Assembly (NCBI GenBank): GCA_949297765.1
Contig: CASFTV010000029.1
Span: 1-41,090, forward strand
DNA length: 41,090 bases
Source: an uncultured bacterium
Lineage (GTDB): Bacteria; Verrucomicrobiota; Lentisphaeria; Victivallales; UBA1829
Reading direction: 5' to 3'
Shown here: piece after piece, positions 32,557-41,084 of the stretch
Layout of the letters: each line of letters begins with the position of its first letter
Numbering within the stretch: position 1 is the stretch's first letter
Program-made: the position numbers and the translations under genes
The notes under the pieces: generated by a model
Told to the model about the DNA's origin: nothing
The model's database searches: none
Seen by the model: the letters and a program-made list of their open reading frames with translations, nothing else

Positions 32557-35500
32557 TCAGTTCAGCGAGGCCCAGCCGAATTCATCCGGATTTTTCGCCC
32601 GGCCGATGCCGCCCATCCACTCCATCCAGCGGATTCGTCCTTTGCCGTCGTTTTCGTTGACCAGGAAGGCAAATCGGAAGAGCGTTCCGGAATTTCCGGA
32701 AATGCCGAGTCTGGCGAGCGGAAGTTCCGCCCGGTAGCGCGTGATCCCGTCCCGGTGGACGACGGTTGCGGGAACCTTCCAGAGTCCTTTGAGTTTCTCC
32801 TGCGGAGCAATATGCGCATATACGGAACCGGTGCCGTCTTTTCCGGAGAGAGTGAGTTCGGTATAGTTCCCGTCCAGAGAGAAGAAGGCGATCTGAATGC
32901 TGTCGTCGCGCCAGCCGTTTTCCGGGAGACTGTTCATGACATGACGGTCGTCGGTCACATCAATGGAAAGAAGGAGATTCCCGTTCCGGCGCGTCATGGC
33001 GAACGAGCAGGAGAGATCCTCCGGACCCATCCAGCGCGGGATGTGCGGATCGAAACTCATCTCATTGACCCGGTCCAGAGTGTTCAGCACGATTCGTTTC
33101 GCAGGAAGTGTGCCTTCCGCAACCGGATAACAGACATTGACGGTGACGGGAACTCTCCATTCCATGATTTGTTTCCCGAGAATCAGCTTCAGCGTTTCCT
33201 CCCGGGAGACCATCCCGTTGACGGCATCGGCCGGGACGGAAAAAGGAATGGAAAGAAGCTGTGTTTCCCCTGCTTTCAACGTTCTGCGTCCGCCCGCGTA
33301 CTGCAAATCGAGACTGCGGGAAAACGGATTGCGGACCTTGATTTCAACATGGGCGGTCCGGCCTGCGGCGCACCCGACAATCCGGCTCTGCGCGGCGATC
33401 GGCGCTCCGATCCGGTAGGCCCCCGCCGGACAGGAGACATAGATGACGTCATCCAGCGGGACCGTCGCGTAGCCGTTGTGGTTCGCAACCGGGATTTTCC
33501 TGCCGAAAAGATTCACGACCTCGAGCGTTCCGGCTCCTTCCAGCGCAAGCAGCTGACGTGTTCCGGCTATGCGCGGCCAGAGCGCAAGGACCTCGCGTTT
33601 CCCGTCCGTTGACCGGAAACGATAGATGTCGAGCTGCCTGTTTCCGGAGAGTTTTTCTCCGCGTCCGGTGTCGCCGAGGCGGCGGATCAGTTCGTTGTAG
33701 GCGACAAAGGATGGTTTCGGCCGGTTGTCGCTGGTGACCAGCCCGAACGAATCGTCCGCCATCGGATCCATATCCCAATAGTCCTGAAGAGTGAACCAGA
33801 TGTAAAATTCCGTATTGCGGCTTTTCGCATAGATGATTTTTCGGGCAAGCGTACCCGCCTGCCGCCGGATGGTGTCCGGAGCATATCCCGCCCGGTCGCC
33901 GGTTTCGGTGTTGCAGACGGGGACGTCCTTTCCGGCTTCCGCAAGCCAGGCTTCGACTTTCTCCTGACGTTCGACATAATCCGGAAGACTGCCGTGTGCG
34001 TGAAAGCTGGCAATGTCGTAATACTCTTTTGCGCGGAGGTAGGTGTCGCGGGAGAAATTCTTTTTTTCCCGCGGATGTTTGATGGTTACGCCGCCCGTGG
34101 TCAGACGGATCGCCGGAGCGGTCCGGTTGCGGGCTTCATGGATGATCCGGAATGCGGCAAGGTATTCGTCAAAAGTCCCGTTGTAAAAGTCCAGATCCGG
34201 TTCGTTCCAGAACTCGAAATAGCGGGCCGAAGCGAACGGCCTGAAGCACCCGAACACTTTCTCCATGTGGGAACGGAAGGCGGGAAGGATGGTCGGCGCA
34301 CCCCGGTGTTTTGGAACTTTCTGGGTATAGGCGGGGACTGTGTCCGTGTAGGAGATGCAGGCGAGCATGCCGAGTTTCTCATAAGTGTTCATATAGCGGC
34401 GGATCGCCGGAAAGCTGTCGGTCGTTCCTGTCTCGATGCGTCCGCCGGTGATGCAGAAACGTTCCATGTCGAATCCCGCAAGTTTTTTCCACTGGTTGTG
34501 AAGCGCGTTTTCCGCCTCGCCGTTCCACATGACGGTATCCTGAATGCCGAACCACATCGGCGTATGATTTTTCCGGCCGCTGTTCGGCTGGAAAACGGCG
34601 AACCAGTCCAGATAAGAACTTTTGCAGCGGTCCGAACGAAACGTTACATTTGCGTGATAACTGCCGATCTCCTGCGGAGGAAGCGTGAGGTCGGCCGGGA
34701 CGGAGCCGAACGGCGGAATCCGAACCTGCGTTTCCGCTGTTCCGGTGCAGCGCCCGCGATCGTCGCAAAGAGCGATGCTCAGTGTGCCGGCAATCTCCTC
34801 CGGGGCGGCATTCCGGAGACGGTAGGCCGCGCGCAGGGGCTTTCCCGGTTCGGAGGCCAGAGGCGCAAGGCGCGGACGGATCGTGACCGTACGCTGACGG
34901 CTGACGGTTCCTGTAAATGCAATGTCGTCGATCAGAATCTCTCCTTTTCCGGCGATGCCGTCCGCTTCAAAATGGATTTTGCTCAGCTTGTACGGCGGAG
35001 CAAAGCCGCGGATTGTGATCGGTGAACGGTAGCGTTTCCATCCGGCCATACCCAGTTCCGCGGGATGGGTCCGGAGCGTCCGGCCTGCGGAATCTTCCAG
35101 TGTGAAGGCGAAGCGTCCGCGGATCCCTCTGGAATCGGCATCGAATTCCACGGCGTCGGCAAAGACCTCCGGAAGAGAGGTCTTGGCCCGGCAGAAGTCA
35201 AGTTTTCCGGTCTTTGACGCATTGGCAAAGTCAAATTTCAACTTTCCGGCATATCCGTCGTCGCGGGAAGCGTCCGGTGTTGCGCTCAGCTCCAGATCGG
35301 CGGCAAACCAGCGTCCCGGAGTCGTGTTTGCCACCTCCCAGGTGCGCCAGGTGCCGACATCGGAAAAATCCTCAAGAACCAGCCGTCCGGCCGCACGGTT
35401 TCCCATCGGGTTCTTTCCCGGGACTGCTGGGGTGATTTCCGCAATCCACTCCGCAGGAAGGGCGGAATCGTAAATGCGGACTTCGTCAAGCTCGATCCGG

Positions 35501-36144
35501 CGAGTTCCGATCTGCTTCAGGCGTCCGAGCATCAGGGATTGGAAGGAGTCCAGGCGTTTCATCGGCGCGGGCCGTTCTGCAATTTTCCCGTCCACATAGA
35601 GACGGACCTTTCCGGCCTTCCCGTCGAAAATGATGGCGACATCGGACCAGGAATCTTTCTGCGGAGGGAGGTGTCCGGACCCCATGCCGGCCTCAAGAGA
35701 CCCTTCGCCTTTTGCCCGGACCGCGATTCCCGCCGGAATCGAATGTTCCGTGAATACCAGTTGCGCCCAGTCGCCCGGTTTCAGAGAATTGACCAGTCCG
35801 AAATTGAATGCCAGGCCGGAGGAAGGACCGTATTTGATCCGGCAGTAGATGGTTCCGCTCTCCGCAAGTTTTGCAAAGCGGGGCGCGTTTGAATGGACCG
35901 CATCCGCTGTAAGGACAATGGCGCCGCCGAGCTGAATGGTTCCGGAGGGATCCGCCCGGAAAAATCCGTCGGAGCCGAAAACCTCTTTTTTGAGTCGGAC
36001 TCCGCCGATGTCGTCGGTGAACATGGTATCTTCGCTGGAGGTGTCGTTGAATGTCCAGCGGGCGAGAAGGCCGCTGGTGAAATCCGCATGGGCACATCCC
36101 GCGGCAAGCAGCAGAAGGATCGGCAGTAATGTTCTTCGGTTCAT
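32557..36144 (-). CDS. Secreted LamG-containing clan GH-A glycosidase (GH39/GH51-like)
   Basis: This 1195-residue protein has an N-terminal secretion signal (LLPILLLLAAGCAHA; either a lipobox with Cys17 or a signal peptidase I site after AHA). A LamG/concanavalin-like domain (about 25-235) is followed by a carbohydrate-binding jelly roll (about 260-415) and a TIM barrel. The acid/base is Glu648 (FEFWNEPD) and the nucleophile Glu747 (CNTETGD), both in the positions expected for clan GH-A. The C-terminal 200 residues resemble a CBM9-type binding module (LLLSIDVTDDRHVMN, WRDDSIQIAFF). AGGAG precedes the ATG. It follows the third pseudopilin by 42 bases and is likely co-transcribed with it and the GH43/32-like gene. 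Substrate unknown, possibly a xylan-, arabinan- or host-type glycan. Confidence 0.8.
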   Translation of the reverse strand: MNRRTLLPILLLLAAGCAHADFTSGLLARWTFNDTSSEDTMFTDDIGGVRLKKEVFGSDGFFRADPSGTIQLGGAIVLTADAVHSNAPRFAKLAESGTIYCRIKYGPSSGLAFNFGLVNSLKPGDWAQLVFTEHSIPAGIAVRAKGEGSLEAGMGSGHLPPQKDSWSDVAIIFDGKAGKVRLYVDGKIAERPAPMKRLDSFQSLMLGRLKQIGTRRIELDEVRIYDSALPAEWIAEITPAVPGKNPMGNRAAGRLVLEDFSDVGTWRTWEVANTTPGRWFAADLELSATPDASRDDGYAGKLKFDFANASKTGKLDFCRAKTSLPEVFADAVEFDADSRGIRGRFAFTLEDSAGRTLRTHPAELGMAGWKRYRSPITIRGFAPPYKLSKIHFEADGIAGKGEILIDDIAFTGTVSRQRTVTIRPRLAPLASEPGKPLRAAYRLRNAAPEEIAGTLSIALCDDRGRCTGTAETQVRIPPFGSVPADLTLPPQEIGSYHANVTFRSDRCKSSYLDWFAVFQPNSGRKNHTPMWFGIQDTVMWNGEAENALHNQWKKLAGFDMERFCITGGRIETGTTDSFPAIRRYMNTYEKLGMLACISYTDTVPAYTQKVPKHRGAPTILPAFRSHMEKVFGCFRPFASARYFEFWNEPDLDFYNGTFDEYLAAFRIIHEARNRTAPAIRLTTGGVTIKHPREKKNFSRDTYLRAKEYYDIASFHAHGSLPDYVERQEKVEAWLAEAGKDVPVCNTETGDRAGYAPDTIRRQAGTLARKIIYAKSRNTEFYIWFTLQDYWDMDPMADDSFGLVTSDNRPKPSFVAYNELIRRLGDTGRGEKLSGNRQLDIYRFRSTDGKREVLALWPRIAGTRQLLALEGAGTLEVVNLFGRKIPVANHNGYATVPLDDVIYVSCPAGAYRIGAPIAAQSRIVGCAAGRTAHVEIKVRNPFSRSLDLQYAGGRRTLKAGETQLLSIPFSVPADAVNGMVSREETLKLILGKQIMEWRVPVTVNVCYPVAEGTLPAKRIVLNTLDRVNEMSFDPHIPRWMGPEDLSCSFAMTRRNGNLLLSIDVTDDRHVMNSLPENGWRDDSIQIAFFSLDGNYTELTLSGKDGTGSVYAHIAPQEKLKGLWKVPATVVHRDGITRYRAELPLARLGISGNSGTLFRFAFLVNENDGKGRIRWMEWMGGIGRAKNPDEFGWASLN

Positions 36145-36186
36145 GCAATAGCTCCTGTTGTTGAGATCAATGCGTGTTTTTGTGGA

Positions 36187-36957
36187 TTACCATTTCCGGA
36201 ATCCATGACTGTGAAGCTGGTTCAGGCCGACGTCGGAAACATGGGTGTCCAGCCAGAGGACATTTTTCCGCCGGACGTGGCGATAGGCCATCTCGAATCC
36301 GCTGCTTCCGTTGGCCGCATCGTAAATGTACTGCAGTTCGTTGCCGAGCTGTTTGCAGTCCTGGAACACCGCGTCATTCCCGTCTTTCCCGCTCACATAT
36401 CCTGATTCTGAAATAAGAGTAATAATGGAAGGTCGGGGGATAATCCCGTTTCCTCCCTCAAAGGTGCAGGTGGAGGAAGGCGAGGCCGCATAAGTTGCCG
36501 TGGGATTCCCCGCATCCCCGTAAACTACTCTGTTCGGAGTTAATTTATACCAGGCCGCCAGAGGGCCGAATCCGAACATCGAATAGCTGTTGCGGTCCGG
36601 CATGGACGGATTGAACTCCAGGGAAGGACAGAGCAGAACCCCGGATTCCCGGTTCCGTGCAACGGTCGGCCAGTCTCCCGGCGCCTTCTTCTTCATGTTG
36701 AGATAGGGCATGAGGAGCCAGTGCCAGGTGTTCAGATTGAACAGGTCGTAGCCCGCCTGCTTGGCCGGAGGAAAGAAATTCTGGTCACCTGCATAGACGA
36801 CCAGTGCCGTCCCGATCTGTTTCAGGTTCCCTGCACATTTTATCTTTGTGGCTGTCAGACGGGCCTTGTTCAGCGCCGGAAGAAGCATTGCGACCAGGAT
36901 GACAATGACAACAATGACGATGAGGAGTTCTATTAAGGTGAAGCTTCTGGATTTCAT
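36187..36957 (-). CDS. Prepilin-type N-terminal domain protein (third pseudopilin)
   Basis: This 256-residue protein begins MKSRS then FTLIELLIVIVVIVILVA, the class III prepilin signal with Glu at +5, then KIKCAGNLKQIGTALVVY. The C-terminal motif is H-x9-D with Thr in place of the usual Gly (RHVRRKNVLWLDTH). AAGGAG lies before the start. It sits between the GH43/32-like gene upstream and the LamG glycosidase downstream on the same strand. It is only distantly similar to the two other pseudopilins in the window outside the N-terminal helix, which suggests that each is specialised. Function in secretion or cell-surface attachment is inferred. Confidence 0.87.
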   Translation of the reverse strand: MKSRSFTLIELLIVIVVIVILVAMLLPALNKARLTATKIKCAGNLKQIGTALVVYAGDQNFFPPAKQAGYDLFNLNTWHWLLMPYLNMKKKAPGDWPTVARNRESGVLLCPSLEFNPSMPDRNSYSMFGFGPLAAWYKLTPNRVVYGDAGNPTATYAASPSSTCTFEGGNGIIPRPSIITLISESGYVSGKDGNDAVFQDCKQLGNELQYIYDAANGSSGFEMAYRHVRRKNVLWLDTHVSDVGLNQLHSHGFRKW

Positions 36958-37102
36958 ATTTCCTCTCCTTGAACTGGATGGATTCCGAAGGTCTGCTTCG
37001 GCAGTTTCCGTTTCCTGAAAAAAACCGGAGTGTGGTTGAATGGGGTTTTTGCGGCAGTTGTGAATTCGGACGGTTCCGTTCCGGGGGGCCTGTACTTTTG
37101 TG

Positions 37103-38110
37103 TCATGAGCGATCCTTTCCTGGAGATGTTGTCAAGAGGGTTGGCTGTGTTGTTCGGAAGGTCCGGTTTTCCGTGAAATCGGGGCCGTGGGTTCCTGCGG
37201 ATTCCTCTCCGGGATAATGCCATTGGAGCAGGTCGTCGCTCCAGGCGATTCCGATGCAGGCGTGCGTGTCGAAGACGACCGATTCATCTTCCGGGCCGAT
37301 CCCGTGGTAGAAGAGCAGGGCGCGTCCGATGTCCGGATTGTTCCGAAGATCCAGGACGAAGCCGGCGGTGAGACGGCCGCGTGCCCAGTCCCAGTGATTC
37401 TGACCGAGTGTGATCGGATCTCCCGGACTGTTCCAGTGTTCAAGATCGTCGCTGGTCTGAAGGGCGATGCCGTTTTCCGGAGAACTCCAGAGATAGTAGC
37501 GGTTGTCCGCGGAGACCACGCAGACATTTTCCCCGCCGTCCATCCGTCCGGCGAACGTCCACTCCTTCAGATTCCGGCTCCATGCGCGGGAGATTCCATT
37601 CTGCTTGAAGAAGCACCAGATTTTTCCGGGATCTTTGCGATCGAAGAACCAGAAGGGATCAATCATTCTTCCCATCCGCTTCTCCTGAACGCCCGGACCT
37701 TTCACCGGAAGCAGTTCGGGCGGCGACCAGCGATGCAGATCCGGGGAAGAGGAGCGGAAAAGCCGGCAGCGCTCATTGCCGAATTTTTCTCCGTTTTCGC
37801 GGCAGTAGGACTGGAAACAGAGATGATAACTTCCGTTGTAAAAAAGAATGTTCCCCGGGCTGGAATAGTTGCATCTCCGGTCTCTTACCGTGATTTTCCT
37901 GATGGGGGAGAACGAGTGGAAATCCCGGGTTTCCGTTGTTGCGACATAGAGGAAAACCGTTCCTCCGGGTTCCGTCTCCACCAGAGTGAAGAAGAGATGA
38001 AAGGTGCCGTCCTTGCAGCATACGCACGGATCGCGATAGGCGACTCTGTCGCTTCCCGCAAGAAGGATCGGACTTTTCAATGATTCCAGATCGTTCTGAA
38101 ACGCATTCAT
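37103..38110 (-). CDS. GH43/GH32-like beta-propeller glycosidase, no signal peptide
   Basis: This 335-residue protein shows repeated propeller-blade motifs (DGTFHLFFTL, NGSYHLCFQSY, PDLHRWSPPE, DDLEHWNSPG, DDLLQWHYPG). Asp27 in AYRDPCV and Asp151 in RMIDPFWFF sit where the base and pKa modulator lie in GH43/GH32-type enzymes. A catalytic Glu acid is not certain. It has no signal peptide, so it probably acts in the cytoplasm on imported oligosaccharides, unlike the secreted enzyme encoded downstream. It is the first gene of the minus-strand unit and shares a divergent promoter region with the AraC gene. GAAGGAA lies about 10 bases before the ATG. A phosphorylase of GH130 type is an alternative. 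Confidence 0.68.
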   Translation of the reverse strand: MNAFQNDLESLKSPILLAGSDRVAYRDPCVCCKDGTFHLFFTLVETEPGGTVFLYVATTETRDFHSFSPIRKITVRDRRCNYSSPGNILFYNGSYHLCFQSYCRENGEKFGNERCRLFRSSSPDLHRWSPPELLPVKGPGVQEKRMGRMIDPFWFFDRKDPGKIWCFFKQNGISRAWSRNLKEWTFAGRMDGGENVCVVSADNRYYLWSSPENGIALQTSDDLEHWNSPGDPITLGQNHWDWARGRLTAGFVLDLRNNPDIGRALLFYHGIGPEDESVVFDTHACIGIAWSDDLLQWHYPGEESAGTHGPDFTENRTFRTTQPTLLTTSPGKDRS

Positions 38111-38138
38111 AAAAATAACATTTCCTTCATTTTCCCAG

Positions 38139-38192
38139 TTGATTTGCTGTCTGTTCTGTTTATATTATATCTCAAAACAGGAGAAATCACAA
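38139..38192. promoter_or_regulatory. Divergent promoters with a shared -10 element
   Basis: To the right: TTGATT (38139-38144), 16 bases, TATATT (38161-38166), for the AraC gene. To the left: TTGTGA (38192-38187), 17 bases, TATAAT (38169-38164), for the GH43/32-like gene. The two -10 boxes overlap in the near-symmetrical TATATTATAT (38161-38170), so only one polymerase can bind at a time. Confidence 0.6.
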
Positions 38193-39088
38193 TGGCAGTT
38201 CCTGTAAAAAACATAACCAGAACTACATATATTCCCAAGGGATCCGTGGAACATATCGTTTCTCCGTCCATTGCGGGAGGCGGGAAACATTTCTCTTCGA
38301 TTGATCTGATGGGCGTCAGCTATCTTGTTCCCGGCTATCTGGTTGTCCGGACGCCGATGTATCCGTATCACGTTCTGCTGATGATCCGGCGCGGGACCCT
38401 GCATTTCCGGGATCATCCGTCGGAAGGGGGAGGGCAGGATTTCGGCAGGGGGAGTCTTCTGTTTCTTCCGGCGGGGACATGGTATCTGTATTCAGCCGAC
38501 GCACCGCTTGAACTGGTCTGGTTTCATCTGTGTCCGGAGGCGGGGGAGTGGCATTTTCTCCGGGGAATCGGACGGTTTGACGATGCGGCGGTCGATTTGG
38601 AGTGTCTGCGTTCGCTGATCTCCGTTCTGTACCGGGAGAGCAATGCGACGGTCAAGGATGAATCCGGTCTCTCCTGGTACGGGGTGCGGATGATAGAACT
38701 GCTTCTGCGGCGAATTCTCATCCGTTTTGCTCCGGAGGCGGAGAATGTCAAACGCGTGCGGCTTCTTTTTGAGTCCATCGAGGTGGCGCTTGAGAAAAAG
38801 TGGACTGTGACGGTCATGGCGCGACAGGCGGGAATCAGTCCGTCGGCGCTTTTTTCGGTCTCCAGAAATTGTTTCGGCGTTTCTCCGATGGCCCGTCTCC
38901 ATGAGCTCCGGATGAATGCGGCCGCCAATCTTCTGCGTCATACGACCTATAAACTCGATGCGATTGCGTCCATGGTCGGTCTGGGATGCGGATTTTCTCT
39001 TTCCCGGGCATTCCGCAAGTTTCACGGCATCAGTCCGCGAGACTACCGGAATGCTTCCGCGGAGAACCGGGACGAATCGGGGGACTGA
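38192..39088 (+). CDS. AraC-family transcriptional regulator
   Basis: This 298-residue protein has an N-terminal cupin-like sensing domain (about 20-130; PYHVLLMIRRGTLHFRDH, SLLFLPAGTWYLYSA) and a C-terminal AraC DNA-binding domain of two helix-turn-helix units (about 200-288; TVTVMARQAGISPSALFSVS, LDAIASMVGLGCGFSLSRAF, then KFHGISPRDYRN). It probably senses a sugar and controls the divergent GH43-pseudopilin-glycosidase operon. The ATG at 38192 is chosen because AGGAG (38179-38183) is 8 bases before it and because the predicted transcript starts near 38173; longer readings begin upstream of the -10 box. It ends 14 bases from the convergent kinase gene. Confidence 0.88.
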   Translation: MAVPVKNITRTTYIPKGSVEHIVSPSIAGGGKHFSSIDLMGVSYLVPGYLVVRTPMYPYHVLLMIRRGTLHFRDHPSEGGGQDFGRGSLLFLPAGTWYLYSADAPLELVWFHLCPEAGEWHFLRGIGRFDDAAVDLECLRSLISVLYRESNATVKDESGLSWYGVRMIELLLRRILIRFAPEAENVKRVRLLFESIEVALEKKWTVTVMARQAGISPSALFSVSRNCFGVSPMARLHELRMNAAANLLRHTTYKLDAIASMVGLGCGFSLSRAFRKFHGISPRDYRNASAENRDESGD

Positions 39089-39102
39089 AATCTTCTGCGG
39101 TC

Positions 39103-40752
39103 TCAGAGTTTTTCTTTTCCGGGAAGACTCGTTCCGGGAGATTTTTCTTTCCGTTCACAATAGAGAGCAAAATTGCGAATCACGAAAGAACCGGGATTTT
39201 CCGTTGCAAGATTCAATGCGAAACGGAAACTTTCCGGAGTTCCATCCTTTGCAATCTCCTCCAGGGAGAGTTCGACGACACAATGGCCGTTTGCATAATA
39301 TGAAAGTTTATTGTTTTCCCGCAGGATCCGATGCTCCCAGAGAAAGATCCGATCCCGTCTGGATGTTGCGCTGTCCATCCCAACTTTCAGCAGGGAATTG
39401 TTCCAGGATGCCCTGCGGAAAACGATATCCTCCGGAGAGACAGAATTCTCCAGCAGGAGATAAGTATTATGCTTCCAGTTGTCAAGAAGAATTCCTTCCG
39501 GAAAAACGGAATGAGGATACAGATAGAAGCGGAGAAGGCATTGATTGATGTTCCCCTCGGATGTGAAGATGATTTCAAAGTTGGAATCCAGCGGGATTTG
39601 CGGAAGTTCCAGAAACAGCTCTCTCCAGGAATCCTCGCTGTTTTCCGGTGCGGTCAGCATTCGGATTCCATCCGGATCCATGGAGAACAGATTGCGCGGT
39701 TCCGGATGGATTTTCCATGCGGAGGATGGAGAGTTCTCCATCGGATCAAAAAAAATCAGTCTGGCGGATGGAGCGGAAGGAAAGGGGGTGTTTTTCCTCC
39801 AGAGATGGTCGTTTTCCCGTCTGTTTTTCTGTCCGCTTTGAAATGCGGCGCCGGGAAAGATGGAGAAATACAGGAACCCTGAGCCTGCCAGGAGAAGAGC
39901 GAAGAGAAAAGCGGATTTCCTGAAATGCGGAAAACCGGAGGAGGAGATCGCTTTTGAAAACGCTTTTTCAAAGCTCTCCACGGTCTGAAAACGCTGTGTG
40001 TGATCCGGTGAACACGCCTGATTGATGAATTCATTCAAATTCCTCAGGGAGGAATCGTGGTAAAGTTCCGGCGGAAGCGAAGGAAAGGCGTCCGGAGAAT
40101 ATCCGCTGAGCATGCAGTAGAGAACTTTTCCGAGAGAATAGAGATCCTGGGCGCAGTCATGGACAGCCGTTGTGCCATACTTGAGAAGCTCCGGAGGAAG
40201 AAATCCCGGAGTTCCGGCAATGCTGATGGTTTGCGCGGAAGAGGCGACGAGTCCGAGATCTCCGATTTTTGCGACTCCTCCGCAAAAAAGAATATTTCCC
40301 GGTTTGATGTCTCTGTGGATCAATCCTGAGGAATGAATCTTTTTCAATCCGGAAAGGAGCTGCCGCGTAATGGCGATGAGATCATCTTTTTTGAATCTTC
40401 CGAATTTGTCAAGGCGGGCTTCAAGTGTATCGGGCTGATACTGCGCGGGATCACAGGAAAAGTTGTCTGCCGCTTCCATGGTGTACACAAAACAGTTTTC
40501 TTCATCGGTGATATGAAGGATCGGAAGCAGATGGGGATGTACTCCGATTTTCCGGCAGTAATTCTGGATTCCGCTGAATTCCCGTTTCCAGGCATTCCCG
40601 AGAAGGGCTTTGTCGACAACCTTTACTGCAAGTTTTCTGCCGACGGTGTCTTCTGCAAGCCAAACGGATCCGAACGCTCCTTCGCCGCAGATTCTCAGCG
40701 GCGTAATCCCTTTGAGGTGTGCAATGATGCTGAGCGTTTCTTCTTGAGTCAT
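39103..40752 (-). CDS. Transmembrane Ser/Thr protein kinase with extracytoplasmic jelly-roll-like domain
   Basis: This 549-residue protein has a complete Hanks-type kinase domain: Gly loop GEGAFGSV (23-30), Lys44 (LAVKVV), HRDIKPGN (His146, Asp148), DLG (Asp165) and GTPGFLPPE. One transmembrane helix lies at about 281-299 (FLFALLLAGSGFLYFSIF). The C-terminal 240 residues outside the membrane look like a concanavalin/DUF1080-type sandwich (LIFFDPMENSPSSAWKIHPE, NFEIIFTSEGNINQCLL, ENPGSFVIRNFALYCE) that may bind sugar. MTQEETLS is chosen as the start: GGAAGA lies upstream and the ATG overlaps the stop of the zinc-finger gene (ATGA, 40749-40752). It may phosphorylate proteins in response to a carbohydrate outside the cell; this is inference. 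Confidence 0.83.
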   Translation of the reverse strand: MTQEETLSIIAHLKGITPLRICGEGAFGSVWLAEDTVGRKLAVKVVDKALLGNAWKREFSGIQNYCRKIGVHPHLLPILHITDEENCFVYTMEAADNFSCDPAQYQPDTLEARLDKFGRFKKDDLIAITRQLLSGLKKIHSSGLIHRDIKPGNILFCGGVAKIGDLGLVASSAQTISIAGTPGFLPPELLKYGTTAVHDCAQDLYSLGKVLYCMLSGYSPDAFPSLPPELYHDSSLRNLNEFINQACSPDHTQRFQTVESFEKAFSKAISSSGFPHFRKSAFLFALLLAGSGFLYFSIFPGAAFQSGQKNRRENDHLWRKNTPFPSAPSARLIFFDPMENSPSSAWKIHPEPRNLFSMDPDGIRMLTAPENSEDSWRELFLELPQIPLDSNFEIIFTSEGNINQCLLRFYLYPHSVFPEGILLDNWKHNTYLLLENSVSPEDIVFRRASWNNSLLKVGMDSATSRRDRIFLWEHRILRENNKLSYYANGHCVVELSLEEIAKDGTPESFRFALNLATENPGSFVIRNFALYCERKEKSPGTSLPGKEKL

Positions 40753-41084
40753 TGTTCTTCCGTTTTTTTGTCCGGGTTTGTACAGATGGTTTTTGCTTTT
40801 TCCTCGGCCTCTTCCAAGCGGGTGATGCCATGCTTGAAGTCTTTCAAAAACTCTTTTCTGCTTTGTAGAACGCTTTCCAGATTCCGGCACTCTTCACATT
40901 CCCGAAGATGGCGGCGAAAACGGATCTTTTCAAAAAATCCGGTTTCCCCATCCTGGAGACGTTCAAAATCAGCTTCCGTTAAATGTTTTTCCGCCTCTTC
41001 TGCAGTTTGTGAAAAACTCGCCTCAAATGATGATTTTGAGATTGTTGTTCGGCAGATTGAAAATCTTGAGGCGCATATATTCAA
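40749..41084 (-). CDS. Small zinc-finger (anti-sigma-like) protein, possibly cut by the window edge
   Basis: About 110 residues are visible. HLTEADFERLQDGETG followed by RRHLRECEECRNLESVL has the H-x3-C-x2-C pattern of putative zinc-finger/anti-sigma proteins, then a charged helical tail. The only start codon in frame inside the window is a TTG at 41084, six bases from the edge, so the true start may lie outside. It is translationally coupled to the kinase gene (4-base overlap). In related bacteria such proteins often follow an ECF sigma factor gene; the last bases of the window are too short to show one. No transmembrane helix is present, unlike many anti-sigma factors. Confidence 0.6.
   Translation of the reverse strand: MNICASRFSICRTTISKSSFEASFSQTAEEAEKHLTEADFERLQDGETGFFEKIRFRRHLRECEECRNLESVLQSRKEFLKDFKHGITRLEEAEEKAKTICTNPDKKTEEQ

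Noticed and set aside
32446-33612. Plus-strand open frame opposite the end of the LamG glycosidase gene
   Set aside because: It is antisense to well-conserved coding sequence and has no domain.
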